Shown: one piece after another, positions 1 through 11,604 of the stretch
Layout: each line of letters opens with the position of its first letter
Position numbering within the stretch: position 1 is the stretch's first letter
Assembly (NCBI GenBank): GCA_009731375.1
Contig: BJOX01000112.1
Span: 943,048 to 970,741, forward strand
Length of the DNA stretch: 27,694 nt
Direction: 5' to 3'
DNA from: Paulinella micropora
Taxonomy: Eukaryota; Cercozoa; Imbricatea; Euglyphida
Position numbers and translations under genes: made by a program
The notes under the pieces: generated by a model
Database searches by the model: none
What the model was told of the DNA's origin: nothing
The model's input: the letters and a program-made list of their open reading frames with translations, nothing else

Positions 1-47
1 GAGAGAGAGAGAGAGAGAGGGAGAGGGGGGGAGGGAGAGAGAGGGAG

Positions 48-121
<74 letters not shown>

Positions 122-173
122 ACACACACACACTCACACTCACAGACACACAAAGACATACATACATACATGC

Positions 174-206
<33 letters not shown>

Positions 207-627
207 GCGACAAAGAGAGGGATAGACAGACATACACATACATACATACAGACAGACAGACAGCGACAGAAAGATAGACAGACAGACAGACAGACAGAGA
301 GATAGACAGACAGATAGACAGATAGACAGACAGACAGACAGCGGGAGGGACAGACAGATTGACAGATAGACAGATGGACAGATGGACAGACAGACAGATA
401 GACAGATAGACAGATAGACAGACAGACAGATAGACGGACAGACAGATAGACAGGTAGACAGACCGACAGCGGGAGGGAAAGACAGATGGACAGATAGACA
501 GATGGACAGATGGACAGATGGACAGACAGACAGATAGACAGACAGATAGACAAACAGACAGATAGACAGACAGACAGATAGACAGGTAGACAGACCGACA
601 GCGGGAGGGACAGACAGACAGACAGAC

Positions 628-658
<31 letters not shown>

Positions 659-771
659 TAGCAAGATAGACAGACAGACAGACAGACAGATAGACAGATA
701 GACAGATAGACAGACAGACAGACAGACAGCGGGAGGGTCAGATGGACAGATGGACAGACAGAAAGATAAAC

Positions 772-810
<39 letters not shown>

Positions 811-870
811 TAGACAGACAGATAGACAGACAGCGGGAGGGACGGATACAGATGGACAGATAGACAGATG

Positions 871-906
<36 letters not shown>

Positions 907-938
907 GCGGGAGGGTCAGACGGACAGATGGACAGATG

Positions 939-972
<34 letters not shown>

Positions 973-1017
973 GAGAGGGACAGACAGACAGATGGACAGA
1001 TAGACAGACAGACAGAT

Positions 1018-1052
<35 letters not shown>

Positions 1053-1054
1053 TT

Positions 1055-1094
<40 letters not shown>

Positions 1095-1174
1095 GCGGGA
1101 GGGTCAGACGGACAGATAGACAGATGGACAGATGGACAGACAGACGGACAGATAGACAGACAGACAAGACAGAC

Positions 1175-1207
<33 letters not shown>

Positions 1208-1339
1208 TACAGACAGACAGCGGGAGGGTCAGATGGACAGATAGACAGATGGACAGATGGACAGATAGACAGACAGACAGACAGACAGACAGCGGGAGGG
1301 TCAGACAGACAGATGGAAACATAGACCGATGGACAGATG

Positions 1340-1384
<45 letters not shown>

Positions 1385-1616
1385 ATAGACAGACAGACAG
1401 ACAGACAGACAGCGGGAGGGTCAGACAGACAGATGGACACATAGACCGATGGACAGATGGACAGACAGACAGACAGACAGACAGACAGATAGACAGACAG
1501 ACAGCGGGAGGGACGGACACAGATGGACAGATAGACAGATAGACAGACAGACAGACAGACATTCAGACAGACAGCGGGGGGATCAGACGGACAGATGGAC
1601 AGATGGACAGATAGAC

Positions 1617-1651
<35 letters not shown>

Positions 1652-1670
1652 AGGAATCAAGAAAGACAGA
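1..1670. repeat. GA, CA and compound GACA/GATA microsatellite
   Basis: Dinucleotide GA (1-117) and CA (about 119-150) runs are followed by about 1.5 kb of imperfect GACA and GATA tetranucleotides, interrupted regularly by a GCGGGAGGG block that sets up a higher-order pattern. The long open frames here are low-complexity translations of the repeat on both strands and are not genes. Confidence 0.95.
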
Positions 1671-1813
1671 CAGACTTACTTAAGTACTTACTTACTTTTA
1701 CTTACTTACTCACTTACTCACTTACTAACTCACTCACTCACTCACTCACTCACTAACTCACTTACTTACGGACAGATGGACAGATAGACAGACGGACAGA
1801 TAGACAGACAGAC

Positions 1814-1844
<31 letters not shown>

Positions 1845-2187
1845 AGGAAGCAAGAAAGACAGACAGACTTACTTAATTACTTACTTACTTTTACTTACTT
1901 ACTCACTTACTCACTTACTCACTCACTCACTCACTCACTAACTCACTTACTTACGGACAGATGGACAGATAGACAGATGGACAGACAGACAGACAGACAG
2001 AAGGAAGCAAGAAAGACAGACATACTTACTTAATTACTTATTTACTTTTACTTACTTACTCACTTACTCACTTACTAACTCACTTAATAACTCAGTCACT
2101 CACTCACTCACTCACTCACTTACTCACTTACTTACGGACAGATGGACAGATAGACAGATGGACAGATGGACAGATAGACAGACGGAC

Positions 2188-2218
<31 letters not shown>

Positions 2219-2447
2219 AGGAAGCAAGAAAGACAGACAGACTTACTTAATTACTTACTTACTTTTACTTACTTACTCACTTACTCACTTACTCAATACT
2301 AACTCACTAACTCACTCACTCACTCACTCACTTACTCCCACACTTACTCCCTCACTTACTCCCTCACTTTCCTTACTTCCGTACTTACTCATTTTACTCA
2401 TTCACTTATTTACTTACTTACTTACTTCCTTACTCACTCATTTACTC

Positions 2448-2450
<3 letters not shown>
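1640..2450. repeat. Higher-order tandem repeat of mixed tetranucleotides
   Basis: A unit of roughly 150-215 bp recurs about four times. It contains GGACAGATGG, a GACA run, GAAGGAAGCAAGAAAGACAG, then TTAC and TCAC runs ending in ACTTACTTACGG. Each unit therefore joins a purine-rich to a pyrimidine-rich tetranucleotide tract. No coding potential is seen. Confidence 0.85.
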
Positions 2451-2487
<37 letters not shown>

Positions 2488-2508
2488 GTAGGTAGGTAGG
2501 TAGGTAGG

Positions 2509-2539
<31 letters not shown>

Positions 2540-2545
2540 GTTATT
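2450..2545. repeat. GATA/GGTA microsatellite
   Basis: Uninterrupted GATA repeats enclose a short GGTA block. Confidence 0.9.
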
Positions 2546-2605
2546 GGTCACCCCCACAAAATCTGGTCAGGTTACCGATAATACCTACATATGATGCGGC
2601 GCGCG

Positions 2606-2668
2606 AAATTTGACGTGTTGCGGGCTCGCCGGCCCGGCTCCGGCTCGCCCGCAAAACACGTCAAATTT
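2606..2668. repeat. GC-capped inverted repeat (hairpin)
   Basis: Arms of about 20 bp beginning AAATTTGACGTGTTGCGGGC pair with the downstream copy apart from a two-base bulge. The loop is GC-rich (GCCGGCCCGGC core). The flanks (2,545-2,810) are unique sequence with no convincing frame. It may be the core or end of a small foldback element. Confidence 0.7.
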
Positions 2669-2814
2669 GTGGCTAGCAGCATAAGATACTACACTCATTT
2701 ACTTACTTCTTACTTACGTACTTGTTCGAACTCTCGCAACTTCTTCGCAAGATCCTTATGCTGGGTAGAATACCTGTATATATATATGTATATAGAACAG
2801 AATGCAAGTAGATA

Positions 2815-3096
2815 GATGGAAAGGTAGATAGATGGATGGATCGATGGATGGATGGATGGATAGATGGATGGATAGATGGATGGATGGATGGATGGATGGA
2901 TAGATGGATGGATAGATGGAAAGATAGATAGATAGATTGAGTTAGATAGATCGATAGATAGATAGATAGATAGATGGATAGATAAATAGATAGATAGATG
3001 GATAGATAAATAGATAGATAGATAGATAGATGGATAGATAGATAGATAGATAGATAGAGGTAAACAGCAGCAACATCGGGAACACCATTGGAAAAC

Positions 3097-3129
<33 letters not shown>

Positions 3130-3195
3130 GGAGAGAGAGAGAGAGAGAGGTGTCTAGTTTGTTGAAGTCATGTTCCATTTTGCGCTCGTAGATAG

Positions 3196-3226
<31 letters not shown>

Positions 3227-3242
3227 GATAGATAGAATCATG

Positions 3243-3273
<31 letters not shown>

Positions 3274-3320
3274 GAAAGAGACGTGTCTAGTTTGTTGAAG
3301 TCATGTTCCATTTTGCGCTT

Positions 3321-3359
<39 letters not shown>

Positions 3360-3370
3360 GAGAGAGAAGA

Positions 3371-3430
<60 letters not shown>

Positions 3431-3693
3431 CGTGTCTAGTTTATTGAAGTCATGTTCCATTTTTCGCTTGTCGGCCTGAAGTGATTGGAACTAAGCAAAG
3501 GATATATATATGTATGTTATATATATATATATTATATATATATATTATATATATATATATATATATTTGAAGGCATGTTCCATTTTGCGCTGTCTGCCTA
3601 AAGTGATTGGAACTACGCAAAGGAAATTATATATTATGTATGTATATATTATATATATATATATTATATATATATATATATTATATATATATG

Positions 3694-3736
<43 letters not shown>

Positions 3737-3812
3737 ATATATGTATATACACATATACATATATACATATATGTATATATATTATATATATACATATATA
3801 TATATATGTATA

Positions 3813-3906
<94 letters not shown>

Positions 3907-3930
3907 CAGACAGACAGACAGACAGACAAT
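2815..3930. repeat. GATG/GATA, GA, AT and CAGA microsatellites with an interspersed unit
   Basis: Tetranucleotide GATG/GATA runs (2,815-3,060), GA runs (3,100-3,430, 3,850-3,904), TA-rich runs (3,500-3,850) and a terminal CAGA run. Between them a non-microsatellite segment with core CATGTTCCATTTTGCGCT appears four times in the same orientation: about 3,150-3,186, 3,283-3,319, 3,433-3,502 and 3,567-3,624. The last two extend into a shared AAGTGATTGGAACTA tail. Confidence 0.9.
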
Positions 3931-3943
3931 ACCCCAGAACGGA

Positions 3944-4129
3944 TCAAAAAGCAAGAACAACAACCACAAGATCACAGACCAGGTCTTCAAGCAGTTTGAG
4001 CCATTCCTTTAGGCTCTGTTCAAGGTACGGGAGGTCCTCAAGATTGTGAGGACTAACGGAGCGTTCTGCCATCCCGTTCCAACCAGTCTTGCTATTTGCT
4101 AAGAAATCGGGTCCAAAAATAACAAGCCA
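3944..4129 (-). other. Possible coding fragment, unidentified
   Basis: This is an open frame of 61 codons between two stops in an island of complex sequence inside microsatellite DNA. Its translation is not low-complexity: it includes GWNGMAERSVSPHNLEDL and [15 protein letters not shown], with an amphipathic helical look. There is no methionine start that makes sense and no clear splice sites. It could be a terminal exon, a transposon remnant or chance. I do not recognise a family. Confidence 0.25.
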
Positions 4130-4189
4130 CTACCCGTGAAGTTCATGTACCTTTTTGTCTTCCAAGAAATTTGCGTATACTTTCCCTTC

Positions 4190-4690
4190 TTGTCTTCTTT
4201 CTATTCTCGTCCTACTTTCTCCACTTTCTCCCCTTCCTTGCTTCCTTGCTTCCTTGCTTCCTTCCTTCCTTCCTTCCTTCCTCCTTCCTTCCTTGCTTCC
4301 TTCCTTCCTTTTCCTTCCTTCTTTCCTCCCTTCTTTCCTTCTTTCTGTCTTTCTTTCTTTCTTTCTAGCCTCGTTTCTTATGTTTCTTTCTTTCTTCACC
4401 CTCTGTCTGTCTGTCTGTTTGTCTGTTGTTCATACTGTCTACCTACCTACCTACCTACCTACCTACCTACCTACCTACCTACCTACCTACCTACCTATCC
4501 ACCTACCTACCTACCTACCTACCTACCTACCTACCTACCTACCTACCTACGTATACATACATACATACATACCTACTACCGAGCTACCTGTAGCTATTTG
4601 TCTGTCGACCTACCTACCTACCTACCTACCTACCAGTACTTCTACCTACCTACCTACCTATTACCTACCTACTACCTACCAGTTCGTCTG
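4190..4690. repeat. CTTC and CTAC microsatellites
   Basis: A pyrimidine-only strand (CTTC/CCTT, 4,190-4,400) is followed by CTGT and a long CTAC tract (4,437-4,680). Open frames across it are repeat translations. Confidence 0.95.
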
Positions 4691-4901
4691 CAAAGTGTGA
4701 GTCAGTGAGTGAGTGAGTGAGTGAATGAGCGAGTGAGCGAGCGAGCGAGCGAGTGAGTGAGTGAGTGAGTGAGTGCGTATGTCTGTCTGTCTGTCTGTCT
4801 GTCTGCCTGCCTGTCTGCATATATGCATGTTATGTACATTGTATGTATATTGTTATGTATGTATGTATGTATGTATGTATGTATGTATGTATCTATGTAT
4901 T

Positions 4902-4932
<31 letters not shown>

Positions 4933-5442
4933 GAGGTCTGACTGTCTGTCTGTCTGTCTGTCTGTCTGACTGTCTGTGGCGAGGTGTCTGTGTGTCTGAC
5001 TGTCTGACTGTCTGTCTGTCTGACTGTCCGGCTGTCTGTCTGTCTAGGTGCATACATGCATGCATGTATGCATGTATGTGTATGTATTTACATGTATGTA
5101 TGTATGTATGTATGTATGTATGTATGCATGCATGCATGCATGCATGTATGCATGTATGCATGTATGTATGTATGCATGCATGCATGTATGAATGAATGTA
5201 TGTATGCATGCATGCATGCATGTATGCATGTATGTATGTATGTATGTATGCATGTATGTATGTATGCATGTATTTATGCATGTATGTATGTATGTATGTA
5301 TGTATGTATGTATGTATGGCCCTGTCTGTCTTTCTGTCCGTTTTCCTGTCTGTATGTATTCAGACGTATGCATGCATGTATGTATGTATGTATGTATATG
5401 TATGTATGTATGTATATGTATGTATGTATGTATTTATGGCCC

Positions 5443-5480
<38 letters not shown>

Positions 5481-5639
5481 CCTATCTGTATCATCGGTAT
5501 GTATGTATATGCATGTATGCATGCCAGTATGTCTGTATGTCTGCATGTATGTATGTATGTATGCATGTATGTCTGTCTATGTATGTATGTATGTCACATG
5601 ATGTATGTATGTATGTATGTATGTATGTATGTACTCTCA

Positions 5640-5640
<1 letters not shown>
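4690..5640. repeat. GTGA, TGTC, TGTA and TGCA compound microsatellite
   Basis: This is a succession of tetranucleotide runs. Two composite blocks containing GGCCCTGTCTGTC followed by a TGTA run (about 5,318-5,378 and 5,437-5,500) recur in reverse orientation near 8,440-8,650. Confidence 0.95.
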
Positions 5641-6030
<390 letters not shown>

Positions 6031-6415
6031 CTATCTATAAAATGTTTTTTATTAAAGCCTTGGAAGACATTCATTTTGTACAGATGAAGGGCCCGTGCTA
6101 TTCAGAGGTGGAAAATTTCTTATAGCAAAACATCGAAAATAAACTTGATCATTAATAAATTTTTTTATAGTCTAGTTTTTTCATGTTTTTTAATAAAAAT
6201 CCAAATGAATTTTTTTCTAATTTTTTTTCTAATTTCTTCGGGTCTAAATTTTCAAGGTTTTTCAAGTTTATTTCATAAGAAAATATTTTAATTTAATTCA
6301 AGTCATTTTATTTATCAATATTTCATTATTATTCAAGGCTTATTAATATCATTATGTTAAATTTTATTAATGTATAAAATATCTTCCTTGTACCTTAGCA
6401 TGAATCATTGTCAAA
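6031..6415. other. AT-rich unique sequence upstream of the host gene
   Basis: About 385 bp of AT-rich complex DNA. It may hold the promoter, 5' untranslated region or an intron end of the following gene: a CCTTGTACCTTAG acceptor-like string ends at 6,398. A stop lies in frame at 6,401, just before the first methionine. No clear TATA box could be picked out of the AT background. Confidence 0.4.
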
Positions 6416-6822
6416 ATGCAACGACGAAAAAGAAACAATTTTGAGATCGGTGCCAAAGGCAATTGGCAGGAATTTAATATTCATGTGGCTAGGAAAAAGC
6501 GACATAATATTCCTACCGTTGGAATTCCCACATCTGGATGGAACTCCAGTCCCGTACCAGGAAAAGTAATGGATCAACAACCACTGGAGTTGCAGTGTAA
6601 GTTTATTGATTAATGCATTTTCAAAATTTCAGAATTAAATTATTAAATCACATCCAAAGCGTACCGGCATCTCAAGCTATTGTACATATTTTTACCTCGC
6701 AAAGAACTCCAATATATGCTTGTCAAGGCAAACGTAATTAAGGAGCTAGAGGAATCAGAGAAAGTGCTTGCGAGTCTGCAGGCTAATCCTGCTCCTAGCG
6801 ACGAACTGATGGAAACGGTATT

Positions 6823-6879
<57 letters not shown>

Positions 6880-6904
6880 TGTGTGTGCGTGTGTGTGTGT
6901 GTGC

Positions 6905-6948
<44 letters not shown>

Positions 6949-7144
6949 ACCTACCTATCTACCTACCTACCTTCCTACCTAGGTGACAATGAACAAAACT
7001 GATTCTGTCTCTGCCAGAATCATGAAAGCCTTAAGAACGTTGGCTCTTCTAGACCCAACTTTTGTTTTTGCTGCTGACCTGGGTGCTCCTCTGAAAGATT
7101 TCGACTGGATCAGCAAACGTAAGCTTGCTCAAGGAATAACATAG

Positions 7145-7175
<31 letters not shown>

Positions 7176-7506
7176 GATAGATAGATAGGTAAATAGATAG
7201 ATAGATAAATAGATATATAAATAGATAGATAAATAGATAGATAAATAGATAGATAAGATAGATAGATAAGACAGATAGATAGATAGATAGATAGATAGAT
7301 AGCCCCCAGCATCCCAGAAAGTACCAAAGACAAACAACTACGAAATGCAAACAAAGCTCTCCAGGCGAAGAAGAAAAATGTGAGCAAGATCTGTTCGCAG
7401 GTAGTGAATTTGACGACGTGCAAGACACACCAGCAGAGCCACCCGCACCCGCAAACAAAAACAGAAAAACTTCAAGGAGGGCGAAAGGGTCGCAGCAAAG
7501 TACTCA

Positions 7507-7571
<65 letters not shown>

Positions 7572-7954
7572 ACACTACTACTACTGCTGCTGCTGCTGCT
7601 GCTTCTGCTGCTACTGGTGCTACTGCTACTACTACCACTGCTGCTGCTTCTACTGTTGCTGATGATGATTACCCTGTAAACAATTCTTTCCCAGCAGCTC
7701 TGTTCCAAAATCAGATACCACAATCCACCCCAGGGAGATCTCAACCCAACTTGTCCACCTTCTCTCCTTTTTGGCCATGGGGCCCCCTTACCCTGTTTTC
7801 TGCACACTCTCCCTTTCGTGCACAATCAGCCTCAAAATCACACACAACAAGTCCGTCAGACACAACAACTACTCAGACAGAGTTCATTCGTGCAACTCGT
7901 GCTCCCCTCAATTCTGCACGTTTTCGTAGCTTTCTTCCCCCAAATCGTAAATAA
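6416..7954 (+). CDS. Spliced host gene, unidentified protein with poly-Thr/Ala tract
   Basis: I do not recognise the product. Exon A (6,416-6,596) starts MQRRKRNNFEIGAKG and ends at a GTAAGT donor. The next exon ends at 6,817 before GTATTT; its acceptor is unclear, with CCAAAG at 6,659 keeping the frame. It encodes a charged helix (VIKELEESEKVLASL). An intron made almost entirely of CT, TG, CTAT and CTAC repeats ends at TACCTAG, and exon C (6,983-7,118) continues in phase, ending at GTAAGC. A second, GATA-rich intron follows. Its acceptor is unresolved: CCCCCAG at 7,309 shifts the frame, while an AG at 7,298 preserves it. The last exon has an acidic stretch, a run of about 20 Thr codons (ACT)n, Ala codons and a Ser/Thr/Pro-rich tail. 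The stop at 7,952 overlaps an AATAAA. Mixed-complexity sequence, sustained frame and splice sites argue for a real host gene. Confidence 0.6.
6818..6982 (+). repeat. Intron composed of microsatellites
   Basis: Runs of CT, GT, CTGT, CTAT and CTAC fill the whole interval between a GT donor and a TACCTAG acceptor. The pyrimidine-rich repeat itself supplies the polypyrimidine tract. Confidence 0.7.
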
Positions 7955-7955
7955 A
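7950..7955 (+). terminator. Poly(A) signal AATAAA
   Basis: A canonical AATAAA overlaps the TAA stop of the spliced gene, which implies a very short 3' untranslated region. The flanking sequence becomes AT-rich and non-coding immediately after. Confidence 0.55.
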
Positions 7956-8039
7956 ACTTTCTTGGTAGTGTATACTTGCTTAATTAAATTATTTATCACT
8001 TGATGTATCCTGGCTAACCGTCGCCGAACATAGAAGTAA

Positions 8040-8815
8040 GTGTTTTCATTACATTAATCAGTAACTATGTTTAAAAAATAAATAAATAAATAAATAAAAA
8101 AAAATACATGCATGCATACATATATACATACATACAAACATACATACATACATACATACATACATACATACGTACGTACACACATACATACATACATAGC
8201 ATAGAACAGCATAGCAACGCATAACATAGCATACTAGCATAGCATATCATAGCATACATACATACATACATACATTACATACATTACATACATTACATAC
8301 ATACATCCATCCATTCATTCATTCATTCATACATACATACATACATACATATACATACATACATATACATACATATATACATATACATACATACAGACAT
8401 ACATACATACAGACATACAGACATACATACATGCATACGTCTACATACATACAGATAGGCAGACGGACAGACAGACGGACAGACAGACGGACAGACAGAC
8501 AGACAGGGCCATACATACATACATACATATACATATACATACATACATATACATACATACATACATACATACATACATACATGCATGCATGCATACGTCT
8601 GAATACATACAGACAGGAAGACGGACAGACAGACAGACAGGGCCATACATACATACATACATACATACATACATACATGCATACATACATACATGCATAC
8701 ATACATGCATACATACATACATACATACATACATACATACGCACATACATATATACATATATATGTGTTACACACATATATATATATATATATTATATTT
8801 ATCTAAATCCTTGGA
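8040..8815. repeat. AATA, CATA and CATAG microsatellites, inverted relative to 5,300-5,510
   Basis: An AAAT run (about 8,077-8,100) is followed by CATA runs, a CATAG/CATAA stretch (8,197-8,257) and compound CATA/CAGA blocks. The blocks at about 8,450-8,512 and 8,581-8,645 are reverse complements of blocks at 5,437-5,500 and 5,318-5,378, including the GGGCCATAC hinge. Confidence 0.9.
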
Positions 8816-9316
8816 AAAAAGTGGGCCCTCCCGTTACCCAAAGCAGCAGGAGCCGTTACTATTTTGAAAAGATGAAAAACGGTTACTGTTTCCCGGGAAC
8901 CTTTTTCGCGGGAATCTTTTTCGAAAATTGAGTAACGGCTACGTTTTCACGTGAACCTTTTTAGCGGGAATCTTTTTCGAAAAATGAGTAACGGCTCCGG
9001 AGCCGTTACGCAATTTTTGAAAAAAAATTACGGTTTTTCACCCTCCCAACCCCAATACTTTTTTTCTTGACATTTATTACATATTATATATCAGAAATAT
9101 CCCAACCCCAATACTTTTTTTCTTGACATTTATTACATATTATATATTAGATATTTCTGATATATAATATGTAATAAATGTCAAGAAAAAAAGTATTGGG
9201 GTTGGGAAGGTGGAAAACCGTTACTTTTTTCGGAAAAAAGTAACGGCTAGCCGTTTTCCCTGGAACTTTTTTCAAACAAGAAAAGTAACGGCTGTTTCGG
9301 TGGACCAGTGGAATTT
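8816..9316. repeat. Foldback repeat cluster, diverged copy
   Basis: Short palindromic words recur (GTAACGGCT, AGCCGTTAC, TTCCCGGGAA, TTTTTCGAAAAA). At 9,104-9,206 lies an AT-rich palindrome with arms CCAACCCCAATAC and GTATTGGGGTTGG, preceded at 9,041-9,103 by one extra left arm in tandem. It is the same family as the array at 11,605-12,712. No gene. Confidence 0.8.
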
Positions 9317-9945
9317 TCGAAGAAGAGGAGGAGAGTGGAAAGGGTGAAAAGGAAGAAGAATGACAAGAAGGAGAAGGAGATATTAAAGCAGAGATGAGAG
9401 GAGAAAGAAGAGATGCATAGCTGTCAAGATAGGGGATGAAGGGGAAAATGAGGAGATTGGAAAGGGTGAAATGGAAGAGAGAAGAGGAGGAGGAGAGTGG
9501 AAAGGGTGAAAAGGAAGAAGAAGGACAAGAAGGAGAAGGATATACTAAAGCAGAAGAAGCAGGGGGAGAGGGGGAGGATAGGAGAGGAGAAAGAAGAGAT
9601 GCATAGCTGTCGAGATAGGGGATGAAGGGGAAGATGAGGAGATTGGAAAGGGGTGAAATGGAAGAGAGAAGAAGAGGAGGAGAGTGGAAAGGGTGAAAAG
9701 GAAGAAGAAGGACAAGAAGGAGAAGGAGATACTAAAGAAGAGGAAGCAGGGGGAGAGGGGAGGATAGGAGAGGAGAAAGAAGAGACGCATAGCTGTCGAG
9801 ATAGGGGATGAAGGGGAAGATGAGGAGATTGGAAAGGGGTGAAATGGAAGAGAGAAGAAGAGGAGGAGAGTGGAAAGGGTGAAAAGGAAGAAGAAGGACA
9901 AGAAGGAGAAGGAGATACTAAAGAAGAGGAAGCAGGGGGATGCTA
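9317..9945. repeat. Purine-rich tandem repeat, about 190 bp period
   Basis: About 3.5 units contain GGAGAGTGGAAAGGGTGAAAA, GAAGAAGGACAAGAAGG, GCATAGCTGTCGAGATAGGG and GATGAGGAGATTGGAAAGG. The plus strand is almost entirely purine. The open frame on the minus strand (Phe/Leu/Ser-rich) simply repeats with the unit, so I do not call it a gene. Confidence 0.85.
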
Positions 9946-10450
9946 CTGTTTTTCTGGAAGCCTTTTCGATTGAATCTTTCAAAAATGGAGTAACGGCTAC
10001 GTTTTCACGGGAACCTTTTTCGCTGGAATCTTTTTCGAAAAATGAGTAACTGCTCCGGAGCCGTTACGCAATTTTTGAAAAAAAAGTAACGATTTTTTAC
10101 TCTCCCAACCCCAATACTTTTTTTCTTGACATTTATTACATATTATATATTAGATATTTCTGATATATAATATGTAATAAATGTAAAGGAAAAAAGTATT
10201 GGGGTTGGGAAGGTGGAAAACCGTTACTTTTTTCGGAAAAAAGTAACGGCTAGCAGTTTTCCCGGGAACTTTTTTCGCAAAAAGAAAAGTATCTGCTGGT
10301 TCGGTGGACCGTTTCAAATTTCACGCAAAAGCAGTCTCATGAAATCGATGGTCTGGCCCGGCAGAGTTGTTTCGAATATCGAGATTTTTCGAAAAAAAAA
10401 TGCAAAACGTGCCTGAACCACTCCTACCCGTAACAGCCTTTGTCATTTCT
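9946..10450. repeat. Foldback repeat cluster, second diverged copy
   Basis: This resumes the elements seen at 8,816-9,316 after the purine tract, so the tract interrupts a duplicated foldback block. A palindrome centred near 10,155 (arms about 10,105-10,215) has the same CCAACCCCAATAC ends. The last 130 bp before the pseudogene are AT-rich with no clear feature. Confidence 0.75.
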
Positions 10451-10481
10451 TTTTTGCTCACAAATCGACAAAGCAAGCATC

Positions 10482-10856
10482 ATGGACGTGTTTGAAGGCG
10501 AATGCCCCAGAGAGCCCGATGCTCATGGGACTTAAAGATGCTGACTTTTGGAGAGTCAGTGAGAAAACAAGACTGCTTTTTCTCCGTCACCGACGCCATC
10601 GCCTCCTTCGAGGGATGTTCTGATGCAGATACAAGGGTTGCTGAGCTCTCTGCGGCCTGCCCTTCGACAAGCTGCTCCAGGTGCCGCGGTGGTTGAGCAG
10701 AAGATTGCGGTGCTACAGACACAAAGGAGACTGTGTCAAGAAGCAAGCGGCGCTCTGTCAGCGATGTTTCTAGCGCCAGTGAACCTGTACATGATCATGT
10801 TGGAGGCGCAAGGCCTGAAGTTGGACGACAGGGACAAGCCGTTTGTCGCGGACTAG
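10482..10856 (+). pseudogene. Decayed viral-like gene, copy 1
   Basis: The ATG at 10,482 opens MDVFEGECPREPD but the frame stops after 17 codons. The remainder (GESVRKQDCFFSVTDAIASFEG, then VEQKIAVLQ and NLYMIMLEAQGLKLDD) is spread over two more frames, so at least two or three indels have occurred. It aligns with 12,716-13,060. An AATAAA lies downstream near 10,937. The FFxVTDAIASF segment loosely recalls the start of Bro/KilA-type DNA-binding domains, but that is only a resemblance. Function unknown. Confidence 0.6.
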
Positions 10857-10991
10857 ACTCGCAGCAGCGCGCGTCAGGCCATGGAGACACTCAAGTAACT
10901 GATCTATATGTCTATGTAAGAACCCTGTTTTAATCAATAAAAAATATAACAAGCATCTCCGCCTCTTGTCTCAAGAAACTCAAAATTAAAA

Positions 10992-11283
10992 GACTTTAAT
11001 CGCCTGAGACGTGACCCAGGGTCCCGGGCCGGACCCCAGAATGAGCAATGTGCAATGTGCAATGTGCAATCTCTACTATTTTAATCACTCCTTTGCCAAT
11101 TGTCATTAAAAAAAAACATGTCTAAAGTGTCTAAAGAATAACCACTGAGAGGGGGGGGGGGAGACCTCTTCCGACCCCTTGGAATGCATAGTTGCAAGGT
11201 TTAACGTTAACGCATTTTGCACATTGCCCATTTTATATATTGCGCCACCCCCCGGACCGTGTCTCACGTCTCAGCTTTTTAAA
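10992..11283 (+). repeat. 290-bp direct repeat, copy 1
   Basis: It starts GACTTTAATCGCCTGAGAC and ends near CACGTCTCAGC, and matches 13,049-13,329 closely. It contains a short GTGCAAT/TGCAATG stutter that is longer here than in copy 2, a CATGTCTAAAGTGTCTAAAG segment, and a TATATATTGCGCC box near its end. Confidence 0.85.
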
Positions 11284-11344
11284 TTCCTTTTATTTTTTTT
11301 TCGTGAGACACGCCTCGATTATTTTTCTCCTTTTCTGCCTTTTT

Positions 11345-11560
11345 ATCACACCGTAGCAGCTCGTCTGGTGCCATGGGTGAAGCGGTGGTCCTTCCAGTAG
11401 GCCTCGCCGCCGAAAAACCCCTTGTCCTCCTTATGGTCGAGGGCGCCCGAGAGCCGGCAGGACCGCTAGTAGACGTAATCGGTCGTAGCCACGCAAGGCT
11501 AGGTAGGTGTAGGCCGCACGTGCAGGGAGACAACAGGTGAGGAACAGTGTGCTGTTGTCC
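11345..11560 (-). pseudogene. Degraded coding fragment, unidentified
   Basis: Reading leftwards from an ATG at about 11,560, one frame gives MDNSTLFLTCCLPARAAYTY and a neighbouring frame then gives GFFGGEAYWKDHRFTHGTRR before a stop. The pieces look like real protein split by frameshift. It sits between the 290-bp repeat and the palindrome array. No family recognised. Confidence 0.3.
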
Positions 11561-11604
11561 ATGCTTGTGTATCTCTTTTCTCTGGAACTTTTTTTAAAAA
11601 AAAG

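Noticed and set aside
140-1562. Long Ser/Cys/Leu-Val-rich and Asp/Arg/Gln/Thr-rich open frames
   Set aside because: They are translations of GACA/GATA repeats, open on several frames at once with no complex sequence.
9545-9982. 145-codon minus-strand frame
   Set aside because: It repeats with the purine-rich tandem unit and encodes only Phe/Leu/Ser/Pro low complexity.
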